Positions 37,271 through 44,836 of a stretch of DNA of 64,000 nucleotides are shown piece after piece. The position numbers and the translations under genes were made by a program. Source of the stretch: Rhodanobacteraceae bacterium (lineage in GTDB: Bacteria; Acidobacteriota; Terriglobia; Terriglobales; Acidobacteriaceae); contig CAJCHN010000081.1 of the NCBI GenBank assembly GCA_903970285.1, positions 1 to 64,000 on the forward strand. The letters run 5' to 3'. Below the pieces are notes generated by a model that saw nothing but the letters and a program-made list of their open reading frames with translations, did not search any database and had not been told where the DNA came from. Within the stretch, counting starts at the first letter, position 1; each line of letters begins with the position of its first letter.

Positions 37271-37567
37271 TCAGAACTGCATCTGCATCATCTGCTGGTA
37301 GGCTCCGACAGCCTTGTTTCTGACCTGCAGCGCAAGTTCGAACGCGATATCCGCCTTCTGCGTCGCGATCATCGCCTCATGCACGTCGACGCCGGTGCCG
37401 CTGAGCAGCCCGGAGACAGCCTGCTGCGCCTTGCTGCTCAGGTCTCCCGTTTCCGCCACCATGGTCTTCAACATGCCACCGAACGGTGCGGGAGCCGCCG
37501 GCTGCGCAGGTCCGGCGAGGTTTGAGCTTCCCCGCGCAATCCCAATGAGTCCCTCGATTGCTGCCAT
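37271..37567 (-). CDS. fliE: flagellar hook-basal body complex protein FliE
   Basis: 98-aa MS ring-rod junction protein, standard length. The conserved C-terminus is clear: VDVHEAMIATQKADIAFELA then QVRNKAVGAYQQMMQMQF. AGGAGG sits 8 nt before the ATG. It lies between flgC and fliF as in most flgBC-fliE operons. Confidence 0.96.
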   Translation of the reverse strand: MAAIEGLIGIARGSSNLAGPAQPAAPAPFGGMLKTMVAETGDLSSKAQQAVSGLLSGTGVDVHEAMIATQKADIAFELALQVRNKAVGAYQQMMQMQF

Positions 37568-37576
37568 TGCGTCCTC

Positions 37577-38068
37577 CTACTTCATCAGGTCGAGCGAGTT
37601 GGACAGCATGCCTTTTTCGGCCTGGACCGCTGCCACATTCATCCCGTAGCTTCGGCTGGCGCCCATCAGATCCACCATCTCGGTGAGGGGATTGATATCC
37701 GGATACGCCACATACCCGTCGCTGCCCGCATCCGGATGGGTGGGGTCGAAGCGCATCAGGGGCGAACCCTGGTCCTCGATCACGCCCGAGACCTCGACGC
37801 CGCCCCGCGCCGCGGAACCCGTTCCTTGCATCGTCAACGGCTTGAGCAGACCGGCGGACGGAAAAGCCGGCGAAGCGTGGCCCAGCAGCGAAGCGCCGAA
37901 GCTGCTGCTCTCCGCCTCCGAAAACACGACGTGGTGGCGGCGGTAAGGGCCGCCGTCCGGCGTCCGCGTCGTCTCCGCGTTGGCCATATTGGCCGCAACC
38001 ACTTCGGCGCGCACCCGCTGCGCCTTCAGGGCCGACGAACTCACATCCAACATTCCCAACAGATTCAT
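37577..38068 (-). CDS. flgC: flagellar basal-body rod protein FlgC
   Basis: 163-aa proximal rod subunit. The N-terminal rod helix (MLDVSSSALKAQRVRAEVVA with AANMANAETTRTPDGGPYRR) and C-terminal helix (VDLMGASRSYGMNVAAVQAE) are conserved; YPDINPLTEMVDLMGASRSY is the family signature. GGGAG precedes the ATG. 9 nt upstream of fliE. Confidence 0.96.
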   Translation of the reverse strand: MNLLGMLDVSSSALKAQRVRAEVVAANMANAETTRTPDGGPYRRHHVVFSEAESSSFGASLLGHASPAFPSAGLLKPLTMQGTGSAARGGVEVSGVIEDQGSPLMRFDPTHPDAGSDGYVAYPDINPLTEMVDLMGASRSYGMNVAAVQAEKGMLSNSLDLMK

Positions 38069-38095
38069 CGCAGCTCCCGCGAGCTTCCGCCCGCA

Positions 38096-38452
38096 TTATT
38101 TGTCGGCATGGATGGCCGACATCATGGTGCCGAACTCATGCTTCAACAGCGAGATTCCCATGCGAAACTGCAGCTGCGACTTCGCCAGCAGCATGGTTTC
38201 GCGATCGATCGAGACCGTGTTTCCGTCCGGCCGCCCGACCAGGCCATCCACCTCGGCCGCCCTGGGACCCGCATAGTCCGCGCTTCCGGAGCTCTGCAGC
38301 GCCGAGGCAAACTCCTGCTCGAAGTCGAAGCCCTGCGTCTTGTATCCAGGAGTGTCGATGTTCGCCATGTTGCCGGCGGTCAGCTTCATCTGGTCCGCGG
38401 CCAGATCCAGGTACCGCCCGATTGCATCCGCCATTCCGGTCATCACCGCCAT
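38096..38452 (-). CDS. flgB: flagellar basal-body rod protein FlgB
   Basis: Proximal rod subunit of about 118 aa and first gene of the block. It carries AGNMANIDTPGYKTQGFDFE near the N-terminus and LAKSQLQFRMGISLLKHEFG at the C-terminal helix. The ATG at 38452 has GAGGG about 8 nt upstream; ATGs at 38458 and 38443 are alternatives. A sigma-54-like site lies just upstream. Confidence 0.94.
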   Translation of the reverse strand: MAVMTGMADAIGRYLDLAADQMKLTAGNMANIDTPGYKTQGFDFEQEFASALQSSGSADYAGPRAAEVDGLVGRPDGNTVSIDRETMLLAKSQLQFRMGISLLKHEFGTMMSAIHADK

Positions 38453-38477
38453 CACCATACCCTCGCACCGGAAGCAA

Positions 38478-38493
38478 TGCATCCCAGAGTCCA
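38478..38493 (-). promoter_or_regulatory. sigma-54-like promoter upstream of flgB
   Basis: The minus strand reads TGGACTCTGGGATGCA: TGG and TGCA with GG-GC spacing of 10. The -24 element is weak after TGG. A start near 38467 leaves a 15-nt leader containing the GAGGG ribosome-binding site of flgB. Confidence 0.4.
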
Positions 38494-38530
38494 ATCCGGC
38501 GAGGGACGGATGAGAGGCGTCCAATCCGGC
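38489..38530. repeat. pair of 12-bp direct repeats upstream of flgB
   Basis: GTCCAATCCGGC occurs at 38489-38500 and again at 38519-38530, exactly 30 bp apart (about three helical turns). The first copy partly overlaps the sigma-54-like element. They could be activator-binding sites. Confidence 0.6.
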
Positions 38531-38576
38531 TGGAGTCAGGAGGAGGTTGTGGTTCGGGGCTGCAGTCGTCCGGACA

Positions 38577-38607
38577 CAAAAAGCCGCCTCTAAATTCCGA
38601 GGCGGCT
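38577..38607 (-). terminator. rho-independent terminator of the regulator operon
   Basis: Read on the minus strand, AGCCGCCTC, an 8-nt loop and GAGGCGGCT form a 9-bp stem followed directly by TTTTTGTG. This separates the minus-strand sigma-54 activator operon from the flgB promoter. Confidence 0.85.
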
Positions 38608-38806
38608 GCCCTAAACCTTTAGAAATCCTGTGTGAGGACGGCGGGAAGCTGTTTCCCGGGACGGCCGAGCTTGCTGCCAGCCCGGCGAGGCTCATGAATC
38701 GACAGTGCCTTCGCACGGAGCGGCCGGTCTTCGGCATCGTCTCTTCTCTCTCTTCACCGGCAGGTCTTAGATCTTGAGTGGCGTCCAGGAACACCGGCTC
38801 CGGCGC

Positions 38807-40030
38807 CTACTTGCGGGCGCGCGCCCTCCAACGAATGTCTTCGACGGATATCTCCGGGGCATCTCCCGCGAGAATGGCTCCGCGCTCGAGAACATGCAGC
38901 AACTCGCGCACGTTCCCAGGCCAGGAATAGGTACCCAGCTTCGCCATGGCCCCGGCGGAGAGACACTTGCGCGGCATCTCGCGCCCCATCGACTCCAAAA
39001 AGAAAGCCACCAGGAGCGGTATGTCCTCGAGGCGCTCCCGCAGCGGCGGCACTTCCAGCGGAAACACGGCGAGGCGGTGATACAAGTCGAGGCGGAACGT
39101 GCCGGCCTCCGCACGTTCCTCGAGGTGCTGATGGGTGGCCGCGATGACGCGAACATCCACCCGCATGGTCTCGTTGTCGCCGACCCGCTGCAGCTCGCCG
39201 CACTCCAGGAAGCGCAGCATCTTGGCCTGCAGCGCCATGGGCATCTCGCCGATCTCGTCGAGGAAGAGCGTGCCTCCGTGCGCGGCCTCGATGCGGCCGG
39301 TGCGCGACTGGACCGCGCCGGTAAACGCGCCGCGGGTATGGCCGAACAACTCTGCTTCCAGCAGCGATTCGGGAATGGCTGCGCAGTTCAGGACAGTAAA
39401 CGTCTTGGCCGAACGCGCGCTCAGACGATGCACCGCCCTCGCCACGACCTCTTTGCCGGTTCCGGTTTCGCCCTCGATGAGGACGGTCGCGCTGCGCGGG
39501 GCCACCAGGCGAACCAGACGCGCCAACTCGCGCATGCAGGCGCTCTCTCCAATCATCTCCGGCAGCATTTCGGAAGGTCGCACACCGGTCGAGGCCTGCG
39601 AGGGCATTTCGAGCGCACGCCCCATCACCTCGGCCACCACCGATTCCACGGCTTGCGGCACGCTCTCCTGCGCCAGCCGCAGCGCATGCAGCAGCTCGTT
39701 GCGCCGTGGGCTGCGCCCGCCGGAACCCAGCCTCCCGACGCTGCCGTCCAGCCGCAGCACATCCATCGCCGGGTAGAGCGTGGTCATCTGCGCGGAGAAC
39801 TCACCTGCTTCCAGGTCGGGCAGCCAGCTATCGACCAGCAATGCCTCCGGGCGAAGGCGCTCGACATGGGCCATGGCGTCGGCTCCGCCGGCGGCCTCGC
39901 GGACGGTCCAACGCATCCCCGTAAGCCCCTCAATCAACTTCGCCCGCAGCCCCGCGTCCGCGCTCGCCAGGACCACCGAGCGCAACACCAGACGTTGTTC
40001 CTCAACCCGCCACGATTGTCCCGTCGCCAT
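38807..40030 (-). CDS. sigma-54 transcriptional activator lacking a DNA-binding domain (FlgR/FlrC-like)
   Basis: 407 aa. Residues about 15-110 form a receiver-like domain with Asp67 in LLVDSWLPDLE but without the usual paired acidic residues (VVLASADA). The AAA+ domain is complete: Walker A GETGTGKE at 187-194, the sigma-54 contact loop GAFTGA at 234-239, Walker B GGTLFLDEIGEMP, and the arginine-finger region RLDLYHRLAVFPLEVPPLRE. The protein stops at WRARARK right after the AAA+ domain; no Fis helix-turn-helix follows in this or nearby frames. FlgR of epsilonproteobacteria likewise lacks one. It lies immediately upstream of the flagellar block, so flagellar control is inferred. Confidence 0.88.
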   Translation of the reverse strand: MATGQSWRVEEQRLVLRSVVLASADAGLRAKLIEGLTGMRWTVREAAGGADAMAHVERLRPEALLVDSWLPDLEAGEFSAQMTTLYPAMDVLRLDGSVGRLGSGGRSPRRNELLHALRLAQESVPQAVESVVAEVMGRALEMPSQASTGVRPSEMLPEMIGESACMRELARLVRLVAPRSATVLIEGETGTGKEVVARAVHRLSARSAKTFTVLNCAAIPESLLEAELFGHTRGAFTGAVQSRTGRIEAAHGGTLFLDEIGEMPMALQAKMLRFLECGELQRVGDNETMRVDVRVIAATHQHLEERAEAGTFRLDLYHRLAVFPLEVPPLRERLEDIPLLVAFFLESMGREMPRKCLSAGAMAKLGTYSWPGNVRELLHVLERGAILAGDAPEISVEDIRWRARARK

Positions 40031-40057
40031 ATCCTGCCTCCTCTTGATTGCTGCCCC

Positions 40058-40348
40058 TTACGTCTTTTCGACAGGTAAACTCTGATCCGTCGAAGGCTCG
40101 CATTCCGGAAGAATTCGCTCCTGCATCGTTCGCACCATGCGCATCATCCGCGTACATTCGAGCAGAGCCTCAGCCATGGTCTGCTGCAACACTTCAGGTC
40201 CCGCCTGCGCCCGGCCGACGCCGTGCGGCGGGAGGGTGTTGATATAGAGCAGGCACTCCAACGCCGTCAGCGGCTGCGAGAGGTCGTGCAGCGCCACGCG
40301 AATCCACTCCAGGTCGATGGCACGAGCTTTCGCGGATGGGGACGGCAT
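40058..40348 (-). CDS. short DHp-domain protein (histidine phosphotransfer-like)
   Basis: About 96 aa. The central motif VALHDLSQPLTALECLLYI is a HisKA H-box with the His expected to be phosphorylated; a second amphipathic helix (MAEALLECTRMMRMVRTMQE) would complete the DHp hairpin. No catalytic HATPase domain is present. It lies between two regulators, overlapping or closely following the response regulator gene. The start is uncertain: ATG at 40348 or GTG at 40377 overlapping the upstream stop. It could relay phosphate between its neighbours or be an adaptor. Confidence 0.6.
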   Translation of the reverse strand: MPSPSAKARAIDLEWIRVALHDLSQPLTALECLLYINTLPPHGVGRAQAGPEVLQQTMAEALLECTRMMRMVRTMQERILPECEPSTDQSLPVEKT

Positions 40349-40370
40349 GCCGTAAGCACCCGGTTCCGGG

Positions 40371-41213
40371 CTACGCACTGGCCAGCTCGCGGGGGTCGTA
40401 GCGGCCCGGACGCACGGCGCTGCCAAAGCCATCGACCTTGAGGTCGCCCGTCGAGATGTTGATTGGCCGCAACGGCCGTCCGCTGCCACTCCAAAGGGAA
40501 TAGCCCTCGCCGCGAACCGTCTCGATCACGCGTTCCGGCGATCGGGCGGATCCGGGTGAACCCGGCGTATGACCCGGAGCGAGCGAAGCCCCGGCCTGCG
40601 GGACAACTGCCAGCTTCTTGCGTAGATAGTTGACATAAACGTCCACCACATTGGTGCCGGCGTCGGGTGACATCTGCCACACCTCCTTCAGGAGCTCACT
40701 GCGCGAACAGGTCCGCCCGCGAGCCAGCATCAGGTACTCCAGCAGGGCGAACTCCTTGACGGTCAGTTCGACGGTGCGGCCCGCACGCACCACTTTGCGC
40801 TCCATGCGGTGGAGTTCAAGATCGCCATGACGCAGCAGAGGATCCGCAAACCGCTCCCGCCGCCGCAGCAACGCCCGGCAACGGGCAGTGAGTTCCGAGA
40901 AGCTGAACGGCTTCAGCAGGAAATCGTCGGCGCCAAGATCCAGGCAGCGCACCCGGTCCGCCAGCGCATTCCGTCCGGTCAGAACCAGAATGGAAGCGTC
41001 TACCAGGTGACCACGCATCTCCTGCAGGACCTGCATCCCGTCCTTCTGCGGCAGACTCAGGTCCAGAACAATCAGGTCGTAGTTTCCCTCCACCGCCAGA
41101 CTCAGACCCGCGTGACCATCGGGCGCCACCCTGCATTCATGGCCTTCCAGTTTGAGCCCACGCTCCAGAAACACGGCCAGAGCGACATCATCTTCTACAA
41201 TCAGGATTCTCAT
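40371..41213 (-). CDS. OmpR/PhoB-family response regulator
   Basis: 280 aa; the ATG at 41213 has GAGGAG 8 nt upstream. The receiver domain is intact: acidic pair in ILIVEDDV, phosphoacceptor Asp51 in IVLDLSLP, and Lys101 in FLLKPFSF. A winged-helix DNA-binding domain follows (VELTVKEFALLEYLMLARG, then NVVDVYVNYLRKKL). The domain is followed by a Pro/Ser insert and about 30 extra C-terminal residues. It heads a minus-strand operon with the DHp protein and the sigma-54 activator. Confidence 0.93.
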   Translation of the reverse strand: MRILIVEDDVALAVFLERGLKLEGHECRVAPDGHAGLSLAVEGNYDLIVLDLSLPQKDGMQVLQEMRGHLVDASILVLTGRNALADRVRCLDLGADDFLLKPFSFSELTARCRALLRRRERFADPLLRHGDLELHRMERKVVRAGRTVELTVKEFALLEYLMLARGRTCSRSELLKEVWQMSPDAGTNVVDVYVNYLRKKLAVVPQAGASLAPGHTPGSPGSARSPERVIETVRGEGYSLWSGSGRPLRPINISTGDLKVDGFGSAVRPGRYDPRELASA

Positions 41214-41338
41214 GCATTCCACTCCTCGCACTCTGCCGCCCTTAGGTGCGGGTTAGCCCGGGTTCCGCTGTCTTCTACGATGGCTTGCGCGAAGCAGGCA
41301 TACAAGCCGCGCGTGAGCGGCAAGGGGCATGAGTTGCC

Positions 41339-41370
41339 ATTTGGGGACTACAGCCAAGTCTTCCCCAAAT
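41339..41370. other. 9-bp inverted repeat in the region between regulator and lexA
   Basis: ATTTGGGGA at 41339-41347 and TCCCCAAAT at 41362-41370 are perfectly complementary across 14 nt. It lies in the 305-bp gap between the divergent response regulator and lexA, which otherwise shows no gene. It may be an operator or RNA hairpin. Confidence 0.45.
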
Positions 41371-41483
41371 TGGGAGAGCAGCTTATCTTGTCGGCGTCGC
41401 AGACATTGACGGCCCGCAGCGTCCCGTGGTGCCAAGTGGCTTCCCGATCTGAACACCGGGGGCTTGCGCACCGAAGATGGGGC

Positions 41484-41511
41484 TTGCGGTTCGCTTTTTA
41501 TTCGCTACAAT
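41484..41511 (+). promoter_or_regulatory. lexA promoter with TTCGCT direct repeat
   Basis: TTGCGG at 41484-41489, a 16-bp spacer and TACAAT at 41506-41511. The spacer contains TTCGCT at 41490-41495 and 41501-41506 (11-bp period), including GTTC-N7-ATTC. The -10 ends 7 nt before the lexA ATG, so the mRNA would be leaderless. The repeat is a candidate LexA operator. Confidence 0.5.
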
Positions 41512-41518
41512 AGCGGAC

Positions 41519-42124
41519 ATGGCAATCACTCGGCGGCAAAAAGAAGTGATCGACTTCCTTTCAGGGTTTACCCAGAAGAACGGCTACTCCCCTTCGTATG
41601 AGGAGATCGCATCGGGGCTTGGCCTCAACTCGCTGGCAACCGTCCACAAACACGTGACGAACCTGCAGAACAAAGGCTTGCTGCAGCGCGCGCACAATCG
41701 AAGCCGCTCCATCGATGTCCTGCCGGCGCGAACGTCAAAGAAGGGGTTTGAGCGGCTTCCGCTGCTCGGGCGCATCGCAGCCGGCCAGCCGGTTGAAGCC
41801 ATCGAGACCGCAGAGTCGATTTCGCTGGGTGACATCATCGGCAATCGCGAGGTCTTCGCGCTGGAGGTTCGGGGAGATTCCATGCGCGACGAGCACATCG
41901 TCTCCGGCGATTACGTCCTGGTGGAGCGCACCCGAACCGCCAGGGAAGGAGAGATCGTAGTGGCGCTGATCGACGGTGCCGACGCGACGCTCAAGCGCTT
42001 CTATCGTGAAGGAAATATGATCCGGCTGCAGCCTTCCAATGCGGAGATGGCCCCGATCTACGCGCCTGCAGTCAACGTCAGCATCCAGGGCAAGGTTCTT
42101 GGAGTGCTGCGAAAATACTCCTAA
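41519..42124 (+). CDS. lexA: SOS repressor LexA
   Basis: 201-aa repressor that self-cleaves when RecA is activated. The N-terminal winged helix begins AITRRQKEVIDFLSGF with SYEEIASGLGLNSLATVHKH as recognition region. The cleavage site Ala88-Gly89 lies in RIAAGQPVEA, and the catalytic dyad is Ser121 (GDSMRDEHI) and Lys159 (ATLKRF). No Shine-Dalgarno precedes the ATG. It probably regulates its own promoter. Confidence 0.97.
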   Translation: MAITRRQKEVIDFLSGFTQKNGYSPSYEEIASGLGLNSLATVHKHVTNLQNKGLLQRAHNRSRSIDVLPARTSKKGFERLPLLGRIAAGQPVEAIETAESISLGDIIGNREVFALEVRGDSMRDEHIVSGDYVLVERTRTAREGEIVVALIDGADATLKRFYREGNMIRLQPSNAEMAPIYAPAVNVSIQGKVLGVLRKYS

Positions 42125-42182
42125 GGACGGAGGTCGTTCCATGTCACGGAACCAAGCGCCGGTCCGCTTCGTATAACGCTCC

Positions 42183-43385
42183 ATGGCACCCAAGAAGAAG
42201 TCCCGCCGCATTCTCTTTGTCTCTCTCGCCGTGGTCTTCATCGCGCTGGTTCTGGGCGCGGTCGTGGTAGTACGCGGCAAGTCGAAATCGATCGATCCGG
42301 CGATGATCGCCAAGGTCAGCCGGGGCGATGTGGCCAAGTCGGTAGTTGCGACGGGCAAGGTCCAGCCCATCACCAAAGTTGAAGTGAAGTCGAAGGCGTC
42401 TGGCATCGTGACCAATCTCCCGACCGACATCAACGAAACGGTGCATAAGGGTCAGCTGCTGATTCAACTGGATCAGCAGGAGATCCTGGACCAGGTGGCC
42501 GCGCAGAAGGCGACGCTGGCGGCATCGCAATCCAACGCCCGTGCCGCCGAAGCCGCCATCGCACTCGACCGCGTGAACGCCGAAGCACCCGATCTGCCGA
42601 TGTACAAGCACACCTACGAGCGCGCCCGGGAGATGCAGGCGGATGGCGTCGTCTCCGCCCAGTCGCTCGACGATGCGCAGCAGAAATACCTTGCGGCCGC
42701 AAACCTGCGCGACAAGGCCGTGTCGCAAATCGCGGTTGACACCGCCAAACTGCACCAGGCTCAGGCACAGGTCGAGCAGGCCCAAGCCTCGTTGAAGCAG
42801 CTCGAGGAGCAGCTCGCCTACACCAACATCACCTCACCGATGGACGGTGTCATTCTTTCGCGGGACGTGGAAAAGGGGGATGCGGTCTCGTCCATCCTGG
42901 TGCTCGGCTCCACTGCGACGCTGGTCGAGACCATAGGCGACATTCACCAGGTGTACGTGCAGGGCAAGGTGGATGAAGCCGACATCGGCAAGGTCTTTCT
43001 GGGCCAGCCCGCCCGCATCAAGGTGGAGTCGTTCAAGGACAAGACTTTCCTCGGCAAGGTCACCCGCATCGCACCCCTCGGAGTAGAAAAGGATAACGTG
43101 ACCACCTTTGAGGTGCGGGTCTCGATCGACAATCCAGGCGGCGAGCTGAAGGCGAACATGACCGCCAACGCGGAGATTCTGCTGGACGAGCACAAGGGCG
43201 TGCTCACGGTGCCGGAGCAGGCAGTCAAGTACGATAAGGATCGCAATGCCACGATCGAGGTTCCCGATCCGTCACAGCCGAACGGCCGCCGGAGCGTTCC
43301 GGTGAAGACCGGACTTTCGGATGGAACCAAGATCGAACTGCTCTCCGGCCTGAAAGAGAACGACCCGGTCATCCTCCAGCAATAG
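42183..43385 (+). CDS. HlyD/MacA-type periplasmic adaptor protein
   Basis: 400-aa membrane-fusion protein of an efflux system. A single N-terminal transmembrane helix (ILFVSLAVVFIALVLGAVVV) is followed by a biotinyl-lipoyl half motif (VEVKSKASGIVTNL), a coiled-coil hairpin (about residues 105-200), the second lipoyl half (YTNITSPMDGVILSRDVEKG) and a beta-barrel domain. No pump or ATPase gene is adjacent. No Shine-Dalgarno is seen; TATAAC at 42172-42177 sits 5 nt before the ATG, again suggesting a leaderless transcript. Confidence 0.9.
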   Translation: MAPKKKSRRILFVSLAVVFIALVLGAVVVVRGKSKSIDPAMIAKVSRGDVAKSVVATGKVQPITKVEVKSKASGIVTNLPTDINETVHKGQLLIQLDQQEILDQVAAQKATLAASQSNARAAEAAIALDRVNAEAPDLPMYKHTYERAREMQADGVVSAQSLDDAQQKYLAAANLRDKAVSQIAVDTAKLHQAQAQVEQAQASLKQLEEQLAYTNITSPMDGVILSRDVEKGDAVSSILVLGSTATLVETIGDIHQVYVQGKVDEADIGKVFLGQPARIKVESFKDKTFLGKVTRIAPLGVEKDNVTTFEVRVSIDNPGGELKANMTANAEILLDEHKGVLTVPEQAVKYDKDRNATIEVPDPSQPNGRRSVPVKTGLSDGTKIELLSGLKENDPVILQQ

Positions 43386-43433
43386 CCTTCGGGTCACCGT
43401 TGCCAATGACACATCTCCACGCAGGAGCACCGC

Positions 43434-44264
43434 ATGATCTTCCGCACACTCGTCGCCGCCGCAGTCCTTACTTCAGCCGCCTACGCAGCGGATTTCGACC
43501 GCACGCTGACGGTCTCCCCTTCTGCCGATCTATATGTCTCAACCAACTCCGGCCGCATCCACATTGTGCCCGGCTCGGATTCGCAGATTCACATTCGAGC
43601 GCATGTTTACGCGGGATGGAACGCGGGCGGAGACATCGATTCGCGGATCAATCGCATCTCGCAGGAGCCGCCGATTCGCCAGTCCGGCAACGAGGTGCAT
43701 GTGGGCGACGTCAGCCCCGAAGATCGCCATCTCTTCAACAACATCACTATCGACTACGAGATCTCCGCGCCGAGGTCGGTCGCGCTGAATCTACGTTCGG
43801 GATCAGGCGATATCGAGGTCGACAACCTGGGTAGATTCCTGAAAGCTCAGACCGGTTCGGGCTCGGTACGCGCTCACGGCGTCGGCGGTCCGGCTGAGTT
43901 GCAGACTGGCTCGGGCGACGTCGACCTCGAAGAGAACGCTCCCGGCGAGGTGAAGGCGCAGACCGGCTCTGGCTCGATCCGCATTCACGGGCTTGAAGGG
44001 GCCCTGACCGCGCGCACCGGCTCCGGCGACATCCAGGCAGATGGCAGCATCACCGGCGAATCGCGTCTGCAATCGGGTTCCGGCTCCGTGCGCGTCCATT
44101 TGGGCCAAAGCAGCCACCTCAACGTCGAGGCCTCCACCGGTTCCGGCTCCATCCGCATTGCGGGCGCGTCTTCCTCGGAGCACCACCACCTGGACGCCCC
44201 CTTCCATGGAGGCGGACCGACGCTCGAAGTTCACACGGGGTCGGGCGACATCGATGTGAACTGA
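43434..44264 (+). CDS. exported DUF4097-type beta-repeat protein
   Basis: 276 aa with a signal peptide (TLVAAAVLTSAAYA). After an N-terminal domain, a beta-solenoid of repeated Thr-Gly-Ser-Gly units runs to the end (AQTGSGSVRAHG, LQTGSGDVDLEE, AQTGSGSIRIHG, ARTGSGDIQADG), the DUF4097 pattern. AGGAG lies 8 nt before the ATG. The function of the family is not established; envelope location is likely. Confidence 0.85.
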   Translation: MIFRTLVAAAVLTSAAYAADFDRTLTVSPSADLYVSTNSGRIHIVPGSDSQIHIRAHVYAGWNAGGDIDSRINRISQEPPIRQSGNEVHVGDVSPEDRHLFNNITIDYEISAPRSVALNLRSGSGDIEVDNLGRFLKAQTGSGSVRAHGVGGPAELQTGSGDVDLEENAPGEVKAQTGSGSIRIHGLEGALTARTGSGDIQADGSITGESRLQSGSGSVRVHLGQSSHLNVEASTGSGSIRIAGASSSEHHHLDAPFHGGGPTLEVHTGSGDIDVN

Positions 44265-44335
44265 ATGTTTCCTCCGCCGGCGAAGCAAGCTGGCTGACAG
44301 GTATGCTGTCTCTCGTACAAAGGGGAACTTACGGC

Positions 44336-44791
44336 ATGCGTCTTGCGGTCGCCTTCCTGATTTGCTCCACCGCTTCTTTACATTCGCAATCGAGCGCGCC
44401 GGTCGAGCAACTGCGCCAGACCTGGGTCAAGGACCTGGAGGCCCGCAGTCTCGAAGCCTCGCTCGCGCTGTACGCCCCGGACGCCACCTTCATCAATCCC
44501 GACGGAACCCACGCCTCAACACCTGAGGCGCTCCGGCAACTCTTCACGTTCGTATATGGCGGTTTCACAGCAAAGATTCAACTGATCTCGCGGAGCACCG
44601 GCGGCTCCGGCGATCTCGCGTTCGATTCCGGCAGTTATACGGAGACCGTCACCGAGGTCGGCAGCGATCCCGGCAAGGGGGTTCATCACCTCTCCGGGGA
44701 TTACCTGACGGTCTATCGCCGCGAACCGGACGGACGCTGGCAGATTGTCCAGCAAGCCTGGACTGAGGCGCGGAAGCTGGCTGGAACCTAG
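44336..44791 (+). CDS. exported SnoaL/NTF2-like protein (DUF4440 type)
   Basis: 151 aa; the ATG at 44336 follows AAGGGGA and begins a signal peptide (LAVAFLICSTASLHSQS). The rest has the cone-shaped NTF2-like pattern (LRQTWVKDLEARSLEASLAL, YAPDATFINPDG, then GDYLTVYRREPDGRWQIVQQ). Binding or catalytic role unknown. Confidence 0.8.
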   Translation: MRLAVAFLICSTASLHSQSSAPVEQLRQTWVKDLEARSLEASLALYAPDATFINPDGTHASTPEALRQLFTFVYGGFTAKIQLISRSTGGSGDLAFDSGSYTETVTEVGSDPGKGVHHLSGDYLTVYRREPDGRWQIVQQAWTEARKLAGT

Positions 44792-44836
44792 GCCAGACGA
44801 ACTGTTGCTGTGGCTCGGATTGCTACCATAAGGGCA

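Noticed and set aside
41214-41518. Possible c-di-GMP riboswitch between the response regulator and lexA
   Set aside because: A GGGACGC-like stretch on the minus strand was noticed, but the other conserved GEMM blocks are missing.
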